A DNA stretch of 64,000 nt from Bog-366 sp963722555 (GCA_963722555.1 CAVRNQ010000001.1:124001-188000); one strand, 5' to 3'. Counted from the stretch's first letter, positions 44,458-53,113 are shown. A program made the numbers and translations. The notes: generated from the letters alone by a model not told the origin.

Positions 44458-45324
44458 ATGACGCGCCTCGTTTACACTTCCGACTTGCACGGGGACCTCG
44501 GCCTGTATCGCTCGGCAGGGGAAGCAGCCGTCCGCCTGCGCGCTGACGCCCTGATTCTCGGCGGCGATCTTTGCCCCGGCACGCCCAGCGGTTCTTCTCT
44601 GCGCCTGCCGCTCCAGCAGCCGGAGTTCCTGCTTTACCAGCTCTCGCCTCTGCTCGACGAGTGGAAGCAGGCCCACCCCATGCTGCGCGTCTTCGCCATC
44701 CCCGGGAACGACGACTGCCAAACCATCTTGCCGGCGCTCGAAGAGCTCGAAATGAACGGGCTCGTTGAGAATCTGCACCAGGAAGCAAGAACCTTGGGCG
44801 TTTACACACTGGTGGGCCTCTCGTTCGTGCCTCCCACGCCTTTTCACCTGAAAGACTTTGAGCGCCGGGACGGGGAGCGGGGCGCAGACGGCGAGGCGTA
44901 CACCTATCGCTGCATCCTGGGGACGCCGCGCGGCTTCCTGGTCATCGAGAATTTCGAGGCTTACCTGGATTCCCTGCCCAGCCTCGAGGAGGAACTCCGG
45001 CGGCTTCCCGTCGACGACCCTGCGCACACGGTGGCGGTCGTGCATGCGCCGCCCTTCGATACACGCTGCGATGTGCTTTTCGATGGCCGCCACATCGGCA
45101 GCAAGTCTCTGCGGCGCTGGATTGAGAAACACCAGCCGCGCTTGACGCTCCACGGCCACATTCACGAGAGCCCCAAACTCTCTGGAACCTTCTTCGACCG
45201 GATTGGCGCGACCACCCTCATCAATCCGGGTTGCGACCACGCGCGGCCCCACCTGGTGTTCATCGACCTCGACGACCTCAGCGAACTGGAACACTCCATC
45301 TACGGCAAGCAAGCCGTGCAATAG
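44458..45324 (+). CDS. Calcineurin-like metallophosphoesterase
   Basis: The 288-residue protein shows the two-metal phosphoesterase motifs in order: YTSDLHGD, GGDLCPG, GNDDC, VVHAPPFDT and HGHIHESP. Such enzymes hydrolyse phosphomonoesters or diesters; the substrate is unknown. ATG at 44458 is preferred over a GTG 21 bases upstream because the motif begins at once after it. It stands alone after the nifJ operon. Confidence 0.87.
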   Translation: MTRLVYTSDLHGDLGLYRSAGEAAVRLRADALILGGDLCPGTPSGSSLRLPLQQPEFLLYQLSPLLDEWKQAHPMLRVFAIPGNDDCQTILPALEELEMNGLVENLHQEARTLGVYTLVGLSFVPPTPFHLKDFERRDGERGADGEAYTYRCILGTPRGFLVIENFEAYLDSLPSLEEELRRLPVDDPAHTVAVVHAPPFDTRCDVLFDGRHIGSKSLRRWIEKHQPRLTLHGHIHESPKLSGTFFDRIGATTLINPGCDHARPHLVFIDLDDLSELEHSIYGKQAVQ

Positions 45325-45528
45325 GGCTGAGTTCCTAATCCCAGCGGCAGGCTACCCGTGCTACGCCGCCAATTGCGCCATAAACCCCAATCCAGATTCG
45401 GCGAATTGCCACGAGACCAGAAGGTGTAGCGTCGCCAACCAATTGAAAAACATATCCTTAGCCTGGCCTGAGGCATTGGCCTTCTAGCTGCAAGTCCTGA
45501 TCAACAGCGAGGTGTTAGCTTCTCCGCC

Positions 45529-47196
45529 ATGACCCAGAACAAGCTTCCCAAGCTCCGGCGGCTGTCCCAGGTCCTCTTTCTTGGTCTCTTTCTACTGCAT
45601 CTGCATGAGACGGAGTTTCGTGGCTCGCTCAAGGCCGCGAGCGGTGACATCCGGCTGCGGATACCTTATCCCAGCATCTTCCTTCAGTCGGACCCGCTGG
45701 TGGCCATCTTGGATGTTCTTACTTCGCACGCGCTTTATCGCGGATTGCTGTGGAGCCTGACAATACTCATACCCACCCTCTTCCTGGGCCGCGTCTTCTG
45801 TGGCTGGATTTGCCCGCTGGGAACCCTGAACCACTTCCTGGGCAGTTGGAAGTCCCAGCGCAAGCGCGGCCCGCAGCGGCTGGAGTCAAATCGGTACAAG
45901 AAATGGCAGACCTGGAAGTATTACTTGCTCCTGGCGGGTCTGATCTCGGCCCTCCTGGGCGGCTCGATAGTGGGGATCCTGGATCCTATCTCGCTCACCG
46001 TGCGCTCGCTGGGGATGGCCTTGCTTCCCGGTTTGAACTACGCGCTGGACGCAGCGGCCGGTGCGCTGCATCACTCCGCGTCCCCGCCCCTGCGCACGGC
46101 CGGGACCATTGCCCAACTCATCCTGAATGAAACCCTGCTCAGCTTCCGGCAGCCGTATTTCCGCCAGGCGTTTTTCCTGGGCGCGATTCTCATTGCCCTC
46201 CTGGTGCTGAACCTGCGCGTCACGCGCTTCTGGTGCCGCGCCCTGTGCCCTTTGGGAGCGTTGCTGGGGATCGTTTCGCGCTGGTCGGTCCTGGGCCTGG
46301 AAAAGTACCCGGACCACTGCAATGACTGCAACCGCTGCCTGCTCGACTGCCAGGGCGGCGACGATCCCCTTCCCAAGGCGAAGTGGCGCAAGGCGGAATG
46401 CCACCTCTGCTTCAATTGCGTGGGTGAGTGCCCGGAAAACGGCCTGCGCTTCAGGTTCTTCCCCGTGACTCCTACGACCACCGCTGGCCCCAACCTCGAA
46501 CGCCGCCGCACCCTGGCGGGTGTGGCGGCGGGCGCCGCGCTGCTGCCGGTGCTGCGCAGCAGTCCGGGGTTCGCGGTCGCGAAAGACCCGCGGCTGATCC
46601 GGCCGCCCGGGTCGCTCGACGAGGCGAGCTTCCTCGCCCGCTGTATTCGCTGCGGCGCGTGCATGAAGGTGTGTCCGAACAACGCCCTGCAGCCGGCGCT
46701 GCTGGAAGCTGGCGTGGAGGGTCTGTGGACGCCCGTACTCGCACCCCGCATCGGCTACTGCGAGCCCAGTTGCGTGCTCTGCGGACAGGTCTGCCCCACG
46801 GGCGCCATCTGGGAAATCACGCAAGCGGAGAAAGCCTGGCTGCCCGCCAGCGCCGCCAGGGATTCGAAGCCCATCCGGCTGGGCACGGCTTTCTACGATC
46901 GCGGACACTGCCTGCCCTGGGCGATGGCCACGGAATGCATCGTGTGCGAAGAGTGGTGCCCCACGTCTCCCAAAGCGATCTACCTGCGTCCCGCAGAAGT
47001 AACGGACGCGGCGGGGGTCTCGAAGCAGGTCCGCCAGCCTTACGTTGATCCCGACCGCTGCGTGGGTTGCGGAGCGTGCGAGTTCGCTTGTCCCATCAAA
47101 GACCACCCGGCCGTCTATGTCACCAGCATCGGCGAAAGCCGGTCGAAGTCGAACCAGATTCTGCTCAACCGCCAAACTGGAGGCCCACGCACGTGA
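45529..47196 (+). CDS. Membrane polyferredoxin resembling a NapH-NapG fusion
   Basis: The 555-residue protein joins two parts. The N-terminal half is NapH/NosR-like: about four or five membrane helices, the CGWICPLG and CRALCPLG motifs, and CNDCNRCLLDC with CHLCFNCVGECP clusters. A second twin-arginine-like segment (ERRRTLAGVAAGAALLP) near residue 325 precedes a MauM/NapG-like ferredoxin half with CIRCGACMKVCP, CVLCGQVCPTGA, CIVCEEWCP and CVGCGACEFACP. It would pass electrons across the membrane. It overlaps the next gene by four bases (GTGA), an operon sign. Confidence 0.85.
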   Translation: MTQNKLPKLRRLSQVLFLGLFLLHLHETEFRGSLKAASGDIRLRIPYPSIFLQSDPLVAILDVLTSHALYRGLLWSLTILIPTLFLGRVFCGWICPLGTLNHFLGSWKSQRKRGPQRLESNRYKKWQTWKYYLLLAGLISALLGGSIVGILDPISLTVRSLGMALLPGLNYALDAAAGALHHSASPPLRTAGTIAQLILNETLLSFRQPYFRQAFFLGAILIALLVLNLRVTRFWCRALCPLGALLGIVSRWSVLGLEKYPDHCNDCNRCLLDCQGGDDPLPKAKWRKAECHLCFNCVGECPENGLRFRFFPVTPTTTAGPNLERRRTLAGVAAGAALLPVLRSSPGFAVAKDPRLIRPPGSLDEASFLARCIRCGACMKVCPNNALQPALLEAGVEGLWTPVLAPRIGYCEPSCVLCGQVCPTGAIWEITQAEKAWLPASAARDSKPIRLGTAFYDRGHCLPWAMATECIVCEEWCPTSPKAIYLRPAEVTDAAGVSKQVRQPYVDPDRCVGCGACEFACPIKDHPAVYVTSIGESRSKSNQILLNRQTGGPRT

Positions 47197-47699
47197 AGAT
47201 TTCAACTCTTGCCATGATTCTCGCCCTCGCCGGCCTGCTCGCCGGCTGCCGCGCGAAGGCGCCCTCCGCCCCGGCGGATTTCTTCCCGGCCAGCCAGTCG
47301 GTCGAGAGCTGGGTGAAATCCAGCGACACTCGCACCTTCGAAGCCAGCCACCTGTGGGAGTACATTGATGGCGACGCGGAGAAATACATCCAAGCCGGCG
47401 TTGTGAGGACGCTCACCAGCGACTATCGGTTCAATAACAAAGTTGACGCGACCGCTGACGTTTACGTCATGGCCAAACCCGAAGGCGCGAAGAAGATTTA
47501 TGATTCCGAAGCGGGCGCGGAAAGCCACGCGGTCGAAGTCGGCGAGGCGGGCCGGATTGCCAAGGGTAGCTTGACATTCCACCAAGGGCCGTACTTTGTT
47601 CGCCTCGTGGCGTATGAAGATTCGCCGGAAGTCACCAAAGGCCTGACCGACCTGGCCGGCGCAATCAACAGCAGACTGAGCAAAAGCGGCGGGAAGTAA
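47193..47699 (+). CDS. Lipoprotein, DUF6599-like
   Basis: Starting with the GTG that overlaps the stop of the polyferredoxin gene, the 168-residue protein has a lipoprotein signal ending LAGLLAGC. The mature part (FEASHLWEYIDGDAEKYIQAGVVRTLTSDYRF, ADVYVMAKPEGAKKIYDSE, GSLTFHQGPYFVRLVAY) fits a small family seen next to membrane polyferredoxins and Fe-S aldo-keto reductases. It probably sits in the periplasmic space as a partner of the fusion protein; that is inference from context. Confidence 0.68.
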   Translation: MKISTLAMILALAGLLAGCRAKAPSAPADFFPASQSVESWVKSSDTRTFEASHLWEYIDGDAEKYIQAGVVRTLTSDYRFNNKVDATADVYVMAKPEGAKKIYDSEAGAESHAVEVGEAGRIAKGSLTFHQGPYFVRLVAYEDSPEVTKGLTDLAGAINSRLSKSGGK

Positions 47700-47730
47700 A
47701 AACTCAAAACGTCGTAGCCCTAAGGCAATA

Positions 47731-47844
47731 CAGCCCTCTCCCCAGGGGAGAGGGTGCCCGAAGTACGAGGGAGGGGGCCCCGAGCGCCGGGGGTGAGGGG
47801 TCAGTCCAAGGGAACAGCCCCCTCCCCAAAAGAGAGGGCTGCGG
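47731..47844. repeat. Dispersed CCCTCTCCC palindromic repeat
   Basis: CAGCCCTCTCCCCAGGGGAG, then GGGGGTGAGGGG and CCCCTCCCCAAAAGAGAGGG. It is the same family as 194-263, and sits between the lipoprotein gene and the aldo-keto reductase gene. Confidence 0.72.
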
Positions 47845-47862
47845 ATTGACAAAGGAGGCCTT

Positions 47863-49080
47863 ATGGCTGGCAAAAACCGAATAGGCCGTCGCGAGTTCAT
47901 CGTCACCTCCGCCGGAGCGCTAGCCGCGGGGCTGGGCAGTGCCTGCGGGCGCGTGCCCGTGAGCGAAATCGAAGCCGCCGCCGCGAAGGTTGGGCGCCTG
48001 CCGCAACGCGCCTTGGACCGCTCCGGCCGCAAGGTCACCGTGCTGATCGGCTCGGCGACCTGGGCGCCGGAGGCCGTCGAGGCCGGCATATTGTGCGGGA
48101 TCAATTACTGGCACAAGACCGACGAGTGGACTCGCCAGTCCGCCCCGCCGGCGATTGTGAAGAATCGCGAAGCCCATTACTGCGAAATCTGCATCGACCG
48201 CGTGCGCGGCAATCATGAAACCGGAGTGATCGACGAAGAGGCCCACTACCAACTCGTCAAGCAGACCGTCGAGCGCACCGGCCTCCGCTACTTTGACGAC
48301 ATGATGTTTCACTTCGGTTACCACAGCACCGCGGAGCTGAAGAACAACCGGGCCTTCATCCGCGCCTATGAGCGCCTGAAAAAGGAAGGCTTGGTGCGCC
48401 ACCTCTGCCATTCGCAGCACAGCTACAACGGCAATGCGCGGGTGCCGGGCGGAGAGGATCGGGCCACCATACTGACCGCCGTCGCCGCAGAGGGTGTCTA
48501 CGAGCATGCGCAGTTTCCCTTCACCTTTGGTGAGGAGGAAGCCCTCACGAAGTTCGTCAGCTTCGCCAAGAGCCAAGGGTTCGGAACCACCGCCATGAAA
48601 ACCACCGCGGGCGCGGCGCGCATGCAAGCCGACCGCGAATTCATGAAGCAATTCCCGGCAGGCACTACGCCACACAATGCCCTGGCGCGCTGGCTGACCA
48701 CCTCGACCGACCTCAGCGCCGCGATCGTTCAAATCAACAACCTCGAACAGTTCGTCGATACCTATTCGGGAGCGGGTAAGCCGTTGCGGGCGGCGGACGC
48801 GCGCGCCATTGAGTTGATGTCGGCTTACACGAATCGCGAAGTCTGCCGGCTGTGCAACGAATGCCAGAGCCATTGCGCCGAGGGCGTGGCCATCGCCGAT
48901 ATCCTGCGCTATGAACGCTACGCGACCGATTACGGCGAGCGCGAGCGCGCGCGGCGGCTCTATGTCCAACTCGATAAGCGCGGCGACGCCTGCCAAGTGT
49001 GCGGCACCTGCCTCCCGCATTGCCCGCAGGGACTGAACATTCCAGTCAAGCTAGCCGACGCGCACCGCCTGCTCAGTTAA
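47863..49080 (+). CDS. Tat-exported aldo-keto reductase-like Fe-S protein
   Basis: The 405-residue protein begins with a Tat signal (GRREFIVTSAGALAAGLGSA). The middle is an aldo-keto reductase barrel (LIGSATWAPEAVEAGILCGIN, GLRYFDDMMFHFGYHST, HLCHSQHSYNG, GFGTTAMKTTAGAARMQ). The end is a ferredoxin-like domain with CRLCNECQSHCAEGV and CQVCGTCLPHCPQGL. The NADPH site is unclear, so electrons may come through the clusters, perhaps from the polyferredoxin at 45529. It starts after AAAGGAGGCCTT. Confidence 0.8.
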   Translation: MAGKNRIGRREFIVTSAGALAAGLGSACGRVPVSEIEAAAAKVGRLPQRALDRSGRKVTVLIGSATWAPEAVEAGILCGINYWHKTDEWTRQSAPPAIVKNREAHYCEICIDRVRGNHETGVIDEEAHYQLVKQTVERTGLRYFDDMMFHFGYHSTAELKNNRAFIRAYERLKKEGLVRHLCHSQHSYNGNARVPGGEDRATILTAVAAEGVYEHAQFPFTFGEEEALTKFVSFAKSQGFGTTAMKTTAGAARMQADREFMKQFPAGTTPHNALARWLTTSTDLSAAIVQINNLEQFVDTYSGAGKPLRAADARAIELMSAYTNREVCRLCNECQSHCAEGVAIADILRYERYATDYGERERARRLYVQLDKRGDACQVCGTCLPHCPQGLNIPVKLADAHRLLS

Positions 49081-49192
49081 CCCCCTGCAGCGATTCCAGA
49101 TTGGCGATTCGGGATGGGTGCGCCAGCCAGCGAGTTTTACTTGGATGTTATCTTATGGCCATAACACGCTGCAAATAAATAACATATTTATC

Positions 49193-49220
49193 TTGATTAT
49201 CACATATGTTGTGATATAAT
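49193..49220 (+). promoter_or_regulatory. Promoter with operator for the HTH-nucleotidyltransferase pair
   Basis: TTGATT and TATAAT are 16 bases apart, a strong sigma70-type promoter. Between them TATCACA-TATGT-TGTGATA (49198-49216) is a perfect 7+7 inverted repeat, in position to block polymerase when bound. The ATG at 49230 lies about ten bases after the -10, so the transcript would be leaderless or nearly so. Confidence 0.7.
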
Positions 49221-49229
49221 GTAAGCACG

Positions 49230-49940
49230 ATGATGGCTCAGGATTTGAGGATGGCGCGGCGCAGGAAAGGTTGGACACAGCACGAAGCCGCAGTTCGGCT
49301 GGGCTTGTCGCAGTCCTATGTCGCCATGCTGGAGAGTGGGAGCAGACCATTCTCCCCTTCGTTGGCTCGCAGGGCTAGGCGTGTCTTCAAGCTGTCTCCT
49401 ACTGTGCTTCCTCCGTCGAGAATGATGCAAACACAACCGGGGAAGGAACCGCCTCAAGCTCTCGCAGAGGATTTGGCTGCTTTAGGTTATCCAGGTTTTT
49501 CTTATCTTCGCTCCCGACGCTGGAAGAAAAACCCCGGAGAGGTTCTACTAACAGCCCTGGCCCAGGACAACCTCGAAGCGCGGCTTGCCGAAGCACTACC
49601 GTGGCTGCTTGTCCGCTATTGGGACACGGATGCAAACTGGCTTGTGGAACAGGCAAAGCTACGCGACCTTCAGAATCGGACGGGTTTTGTCGTGACTCTG
49701 GCGCGGCAATGGGCCGAGAGGATGCCATATGATCAGAAGCGAGCGGAAGCTCTCCGGGAACTGGAGAGAAAGTTGGAGCAGAGCCGGCTCGCCCGCGAAG
49801 AGGCTTTCGGCAAAGGGTCTTTCTCGCCAAGTGAACTGGCATGGCTTCGGGTGAACCGGCCGGAGGAAGCGAAACGCTGGAATCTACTGACCAACTGGAG
49901 GGTGGAGAACCTGTCCTATGCAAGCCAACCGAATCCGTAA
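49230..49940 (+). CDS. XRE-type HTH protein, probable antitoxin
   Basis: The 236-residue protein begins with a Cro/C1-type helix-turn-helix (DLRMARRRKGWTQHEAAVRLGLSQSYVAMLESGSRPFSPSLARRA). The rest is helical and unassigned (EDLAALGYPGFSYLRSRRWKKNPGEVLLTALAQDNLEARLAEALPWLL). It overlaps the next gene, a nucleotidyltransferase, by 23 bases. The operator in its promoter suggests self-repression. This fits an AbiE-like toxin-antitoxin or defence pair. Confidence 0.75.
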   Translation: MMAQDLRMARRRKGWTQHEAAVRLGLSQSYVAMLESGSRPFSPSLARRARRVFKLSPTVLPPSRMMQTQPGKEPPQALAEDLAALGYPGFSYLRSRRWKKNPGEVLLTALAQDNLEARLAEALPWLLVRYWDTDANWLVEQAKLRDLQNRTGFVVTLARQWAERMPYDQKRAEALRELERKLEQSRLAREEAFGKGSFSPSELAWLRVNRPEEAKRWNLLTNWRVENLSYASQPNP

Positions 49941-50481
49941 ACACGATTTGCGGTCGCCCTGGGCTGAGTTTCTGAAAGAGGTCGACGAGTTACTCTCCGG
50001 ACCAGTCGAGATTCATTGTGTGGGAGGATTTGTTGTCATGGCCCGTTACGGCCTTGACCGTCCGACTTCGGACGTAGACTATATCTCCGCTGTGCCGGAA
50101 AGCGAGCAGGCAAACCTCGAGGCGATTGCTGGCCGAGAATCAAGACTTGCGAAGAAATACAAGGTGTGTGTCCAGTATGTGGGGGTAGCGAACCACCCAC
50201 GCGACTACGACAAAAGATTGATCGAGATGTTCCCTGAGCGTTTTCGGAATCTCCGTATGTTGGCGCTTGACCCGTATGACTTGGTTCTGTCGAAACTCGA
50301 GAGGAACAGTCCGAAAGATGCTGAAGAGGTGGAGTACCTCGCAAAGAACTTGTCTTTAGACCCGGGGATTTTACGTGAGCGCTACAACCACGAGCTTCGC
50401 CCATACCTATCTCGGGAAGGATGGCATGATCAGACACTTGACCTGTGGATAGAGTCTTACTTCTCCTCCAAGAGCGGGTAG
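49918..50481 (+). CDS. Nucleotidyltransferase (DUF6036-like), probable toxin
   Basis: The 187-residue protein shows the nucleotidyltransferase pattern with VEIHCVGGFVVMARYGLDRPTSDVDYISAVPE (GG...RxTxDxD), and DPYDLVLSKLERNSPKDAEEVEYLAKN downstream. The family is close to AbiEii-type toxins, which add nucleotides to tRNA or protein targets. The 23-base overlap with the HTH gene indicates translational coupling. Target unknown. Confidence 0.78.
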   Translation: MQANRIRKHDLRSPWAEFLKEVDELLSGPVEIHCVGGFVVMARYGLDRPTSDVDYISAVPESEQANLEAIAGRESRLAKKYKVCVQYVGVANHPRDYDKRLIEMFPERFRNLRMLALDPYDLVLSKLERNSPKDAEEVEYLAKNLSLDPGILRERYNHELRPYLSREGWHDQTLDLWIESYFSSKSG

Positions 50482-50515
50482 CCGCGGTCAGTGCCGTCCT
50501 GACCGGGGGCTTTTC

Positions 50516-50690
50516 TCATGCCCGATACCTCAGCGGCAACCGCGCGTAGTCAATCTGCATGGGGCACGCCGCTGCCGTCGCCTTGCCCAAAGCAAAATTG
50601 TTGTAACTCGACCACCGCCAATCTTCCGCCCTCTTCACCAGCCCTTTCCGCACCTGATTCATATGAAGCCATTCCAGCAGGCTATGCCTT
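50516..50690 (-). pseudogene. RAYT transposase C-terminal remnant, first copy
   Basis: On the minus strand this reads EWLHMNQVRKGLVKRAEDWR, then WSSYNNFALG, up to a stop at 50516-50518. This is the C-terminus of a REP-associated tyrosine transposase (HLNPVRKGLV..PEDWRWSSY). The catalytic HUH and tyrosine part is gone. A REP-like hairpin follows its stop codon (50482-50515). Confidence 0.8.
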
Positions 50691-50754
50691 CGCCATCAAG
50701 GGAAGAACCCACGGGCAAAACTAGTCGCCGCGGCGATAGCGTGTGTCTGCCCGC

Positions 50755-51321
50755 TCATTTCAATCCGAGCTTCTTGCCCGCCACAAGCAGGCGGATCGCC
50801 TCCTGCAGCCGCCTCATTTTCGTTTCTTGTTGCTTAGCGGAATCGATCCAACCGATGTACATTCGCCGGTATGAGGGTGCAAGACTCTCGAAATAGCTCC
50901 ACGCTGTCGGGCAGTTCCTAAGCGCTTCTTGAATGTACTGTGGAAGCTTCGAGGGCGATGGCCTTGGCGCATCATAGCTTCGCTCAGTTGGCGGTCGGTT
51001 CAGCCCAGCCAGCATCAATCGCCTGCTTGCCTTAAGCTGCGCATAGCGTTTGCGGTTCGCCGTGGACCACTTGCTATCAGCCTTCCGCGGCGTGAACTTG
51101 CGGGCATAACGCGCATCATCGAGGCGCTTGATGAGGCTATCGACCCATCCGAAACATAGTGCTTCATCGACGGCATCCTCGTAGGCGATCGATGCCCGCC
51201 CCGTGTGACGTTTGTGGAAGACGAGCCACACCTCCGATTCAGAGTCGTGATGATCGGCGAGCCACCTCCGCCACTGCTCAGGAATCCGTGCATCAAGGGT
51301 CTTCAATGTTTTCGAGCGCAC
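50755..51321 (-). CDS. YdeI/OmpD-associated family protein
   Basis: The 188-residue protein matches the YdeI family (IPEQWRRWLADHHDSESEVWLVFHKRHTGRASIAYEDAVDEALCFGWVDSLIKRLDDARYARKFTPRKADSKWSTANRKRYAQL and the C-terminal YIQEALRNCPTAWSYFESLAPSYRRMYIGWIDSAKQQETKMRRLQEAIRLL). The biochemical role is not established; one relative is linked to bacteriocin protection. It probably starts with GTG at 51321. RAYT remnants lie on both sides in the same orientation. Confidence 0.82.
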   Translation of the reverse strand: MRSKTLKTLDARIPEQWRRWLADHHDSESEVWLVFHKRHTGRASIAYEDAVDEALCFGWVDSLIKRLDDARYARKFTPRKADSKWSTANRKRYAQLKASRRLMLAGLNRPPTERSYDAPRPSPSKLPQYIQEALRNCPTAWSYFESLAPSYRRMYIGWIDSAKQQETKMRRLQEAIRLLVAGKKLGLK

Positions 51322-51390
51322 CGTTCGCTTGCCTCGTGCAGCGTTGTCCGCCCAACGGTCCGGTTGAGCCGCGCGAGCGGGCAGCCACCG

Positions 51391-51597
51391 TCAGTACCGT
51401 CCTGCCCGTGGGCTTTTCTCATGCCAATATCCCAGAGGCAACCGCACATAGTCAATCGGGATGGGGCGCGCCGCTACCGTTGCATTGTCCAAAGCAAATT
51501 TGTTGTAACTCGACCACCGGCAATCTTCCGGCCGCTTCAGCAGCCCTTTCCGAACGGGATTCAGGTGCATGTATTCCAGTTTGCCGTCGAAGGAAAA
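51391..51597 (-). pseudogene. RAYT transposase C-terminal remnant, second copy
   Basis: The minus strand reads LEYMHLNPVRKGLLKRPEDC, then RWSSYNKFALDN and IDYVRLPLGYW, the same transposase end as 50516-50690. A one-base difference near the end removes the stop used by the first copy. Upstream it runs into unrelated palindromic DNA. The REP-like hairpin again lies at its 3' end (51381-51421). Confidence 0.82.
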
Positions 51598-51978
51598 GCC
51601 TACGAGAGCGCTCAACGTGGCTCGCCGCTCGCAATAAGAGATGTAGTGCAAGGCTCGTTCTCCAGCCTTGCGGCTTTCCCACGGCGCCGTGCCTTGGACG
51701 GCGCAGCCCGACAGAATTCGGATTATCTTGTTTGCGGCGCGGCAGGAGCCCGCACCGCTGGAAAAGCCGCAGAGCCTGCCCTGAGCACAGCGAAGGGGCC
51801 GTAACGCGGGCCCTGCAATGCCAGGCCGTAATTTCTTGTTTTTTTGGCAAGCTTTCTTTGGACCATTTCTCTGCAGCCGCATAAACAGAGGGTTTCTAAG
51901 CATAGATTATCTACCGGAGCCGATGGGTCGCCTTCGTTGTTTGGTTTCCGCCGCCAGGCCGCGTGGCGCTACCTGCTC

Positions 51979-52136
51979 CACAATTTGTTCCTGAGTGACC
52001 CCCTCACCCGTCCCGCCCCGGCTGATGAAAACGCCGGCTGCGGGCCACCCTCTCCCCCAAGGGGGCGAGGGTTACAAGTTCAAATTAACTCCCCCCCCTC
52101 GCCCCCTTGGGGGAGAGGGGCCGGGGGTGAGGGGGT
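51979..52136. repeat. Dispersed CCCTCTCCC palindrome (MITE interior without ends)
   Basis: This is similar base by base to the interior of 24649-24887 (GTTCCTGAGTGACCCCCTCA, CGCCCCGGCTG, CTCTCCCCCAAGGGGGCGAG), but the 29-base inverted ends are missing. It supports a separate mobility of the interior. Confidence 0.75.
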
Positions 52137-52176
52137 TCTAGGGTGCAGCGTGTAGCCCCCGCCACCAAAGGCTTCG

Positions 52177-52210
52177 CACTTTTGCCCTTTGCCTTTTGAC
52201 TTGCTTTTTT
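52177..52210. repeat. Short heptamer array (GCCTTTT type)
   Basis: CACTTTT, GCCCTTT, GCCTTTT, GACTTGC, TTTTTT: the same heptamer as the arms at 15316 and 15824, here without a four-helix-bundle gene. Confidence 0.7.
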
Positions 52211-52315
52211 CGGCTTTGCCGCCCTGCGCTGCCACGCCGGTGCAAATATCGTTCCCTTCAACCCCGATGTCCGCAAGGCCTTTCGCAGTGAAAGAGCCGT
52301 TAACGACGCCTTTGA

Positions 52316-52490
52316 CTTGGTGATCGAGTCGCGCAAGGTGGGAAGCTCCAAGCGCAGAGATTACAGTTCGAACAGCGCCTGAGGTCCTGTGACCCGGAGG
52401 CATCCACGGTCAATTCGTCTTTGGAATCGGCCGTGGGTTCGTCATCGAAGGAAATGCCCACGGTCACGAGAGAATTGACCGGGGCTTCCC
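52316..52490 (+). repeat. Interspersed REP-like repeat, copy 1
   Basis: The layout is TTGGTGATCGAGTCGCGCAA, GGTGGGAAGCTCC, GAACAGCGCCTGAGGTCCTG, TGACCCGGAGGC, then GCCGTGGGTTCGTCATCGAA, GAAATGCCCACGGTCACG and a mirrored GACCGGGGC. The last part forms nested hairpins. Other copies lie at 53951, 54834 and 56741, all beside toxin-antitoxin genes. Confidence 0.82.
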
Positions 52491-52529
52491 ACTATTGACA
52501 TGCGTTACGTGACGCGTTACAGCTAAGGA

Positions 52530-52808
52530 ATGATCTGGTCGATCCACCACAAGGGACTGAAACGCCTTCACGAAGACGACGACTCGCGCGGCGTGATTAG
52601 GGAACACGCGGAAAAGCTGCGTGACATTCTCGCGCGGCTGGATGCCGCCGGTACGATTGCGGATATGGACATGCCGGGGTTCCGCCTGCATCCGCTTAAG
52701 GGTGAGTACAAGGGTTTTTAGGCGGTGACGGTTCGCGCTAACTGGCGGGTAATCTTTCGCTTTGCCGACCGCGACGTGCTGGACGTTGATTATGTCGATT
52801 ATCACTGA
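52530..52808 (+). pseudogene. higB: HigB-type toxin gene with a premature stop
   Basis: Ninety-two codons would encode a RelE/HigB toxin: MIWSIHHKGLKRLHEDDDSR, ... FRLHPLKGEYKGF, then TAG, then AVTVRANWRVIFRFADRDVL and DVDYVDYH. In the relative at 55069 the stop position is tryptophan (TGG), so one base change (TGG to TAG at 52719-52721) has broken the toxin. The conserved C-terminus is lost, so it should be inactive. The antitoxin gene follows 14 bases later and is intact. TTGACA at 52495 is a likely -35. Confidence 0.85.
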
Positions 52809-52822
52809 AAGGAGACTGAGCC

Positions 52823-53113
52823 ATGCCGATGAAGAATCCACCCCACCCCGGCGGCTTTGTGCTGCGCCAGTGTATTGAGCCTTTGGGCTTGACGATCACG
52901 GCCGCCGCCGCCGCGCTCGGAGTCACGCGCACGACCCTGTCGGAACTGGTGAACGAGAAGCGCGGGATTTCTCCCGAAATGGCCGTGAGGCTGTCCAAGG
53001 TTTTCGGAGGCAGTGCCGAAAGCTGGCTTACGCAGCAGGCGCACTACGACCTTGCACAGGTTCACACCGACCGCATCAAGCTCAGGCGGCTGGAATTGCG
53101 TTTGTCATCATAG
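52823..53113 (+). CDS. higA: HigA-type antitoxin
   Basis: The 96-residue protein is a HigA antitoxin: MKNPPHPGGFVLRQCIEPLGLTITAAAAALGVTRTTLSELVNEKRGISPEMAVRLSKVFGGSAESWLTQQAHYDLAQ is the XRE-type DNA-binding domain. It binds its toxin and the operator. The toxin upstream is broken, so it is now an orphan. Its last residues (LELRLSS) and stop lie in REP-like repeat DNA. A close copy of this gene lies at 55742. Confidence 0.9.
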   Translation: MPMKNPPHPGGFVLRQCIEPLGLTITAAAAALGVTRTTLSELVNEKRGISPEMAVRLSKVFGGSAESWLTQQAHYDLAQVHTDRIKLRRLELRLSS

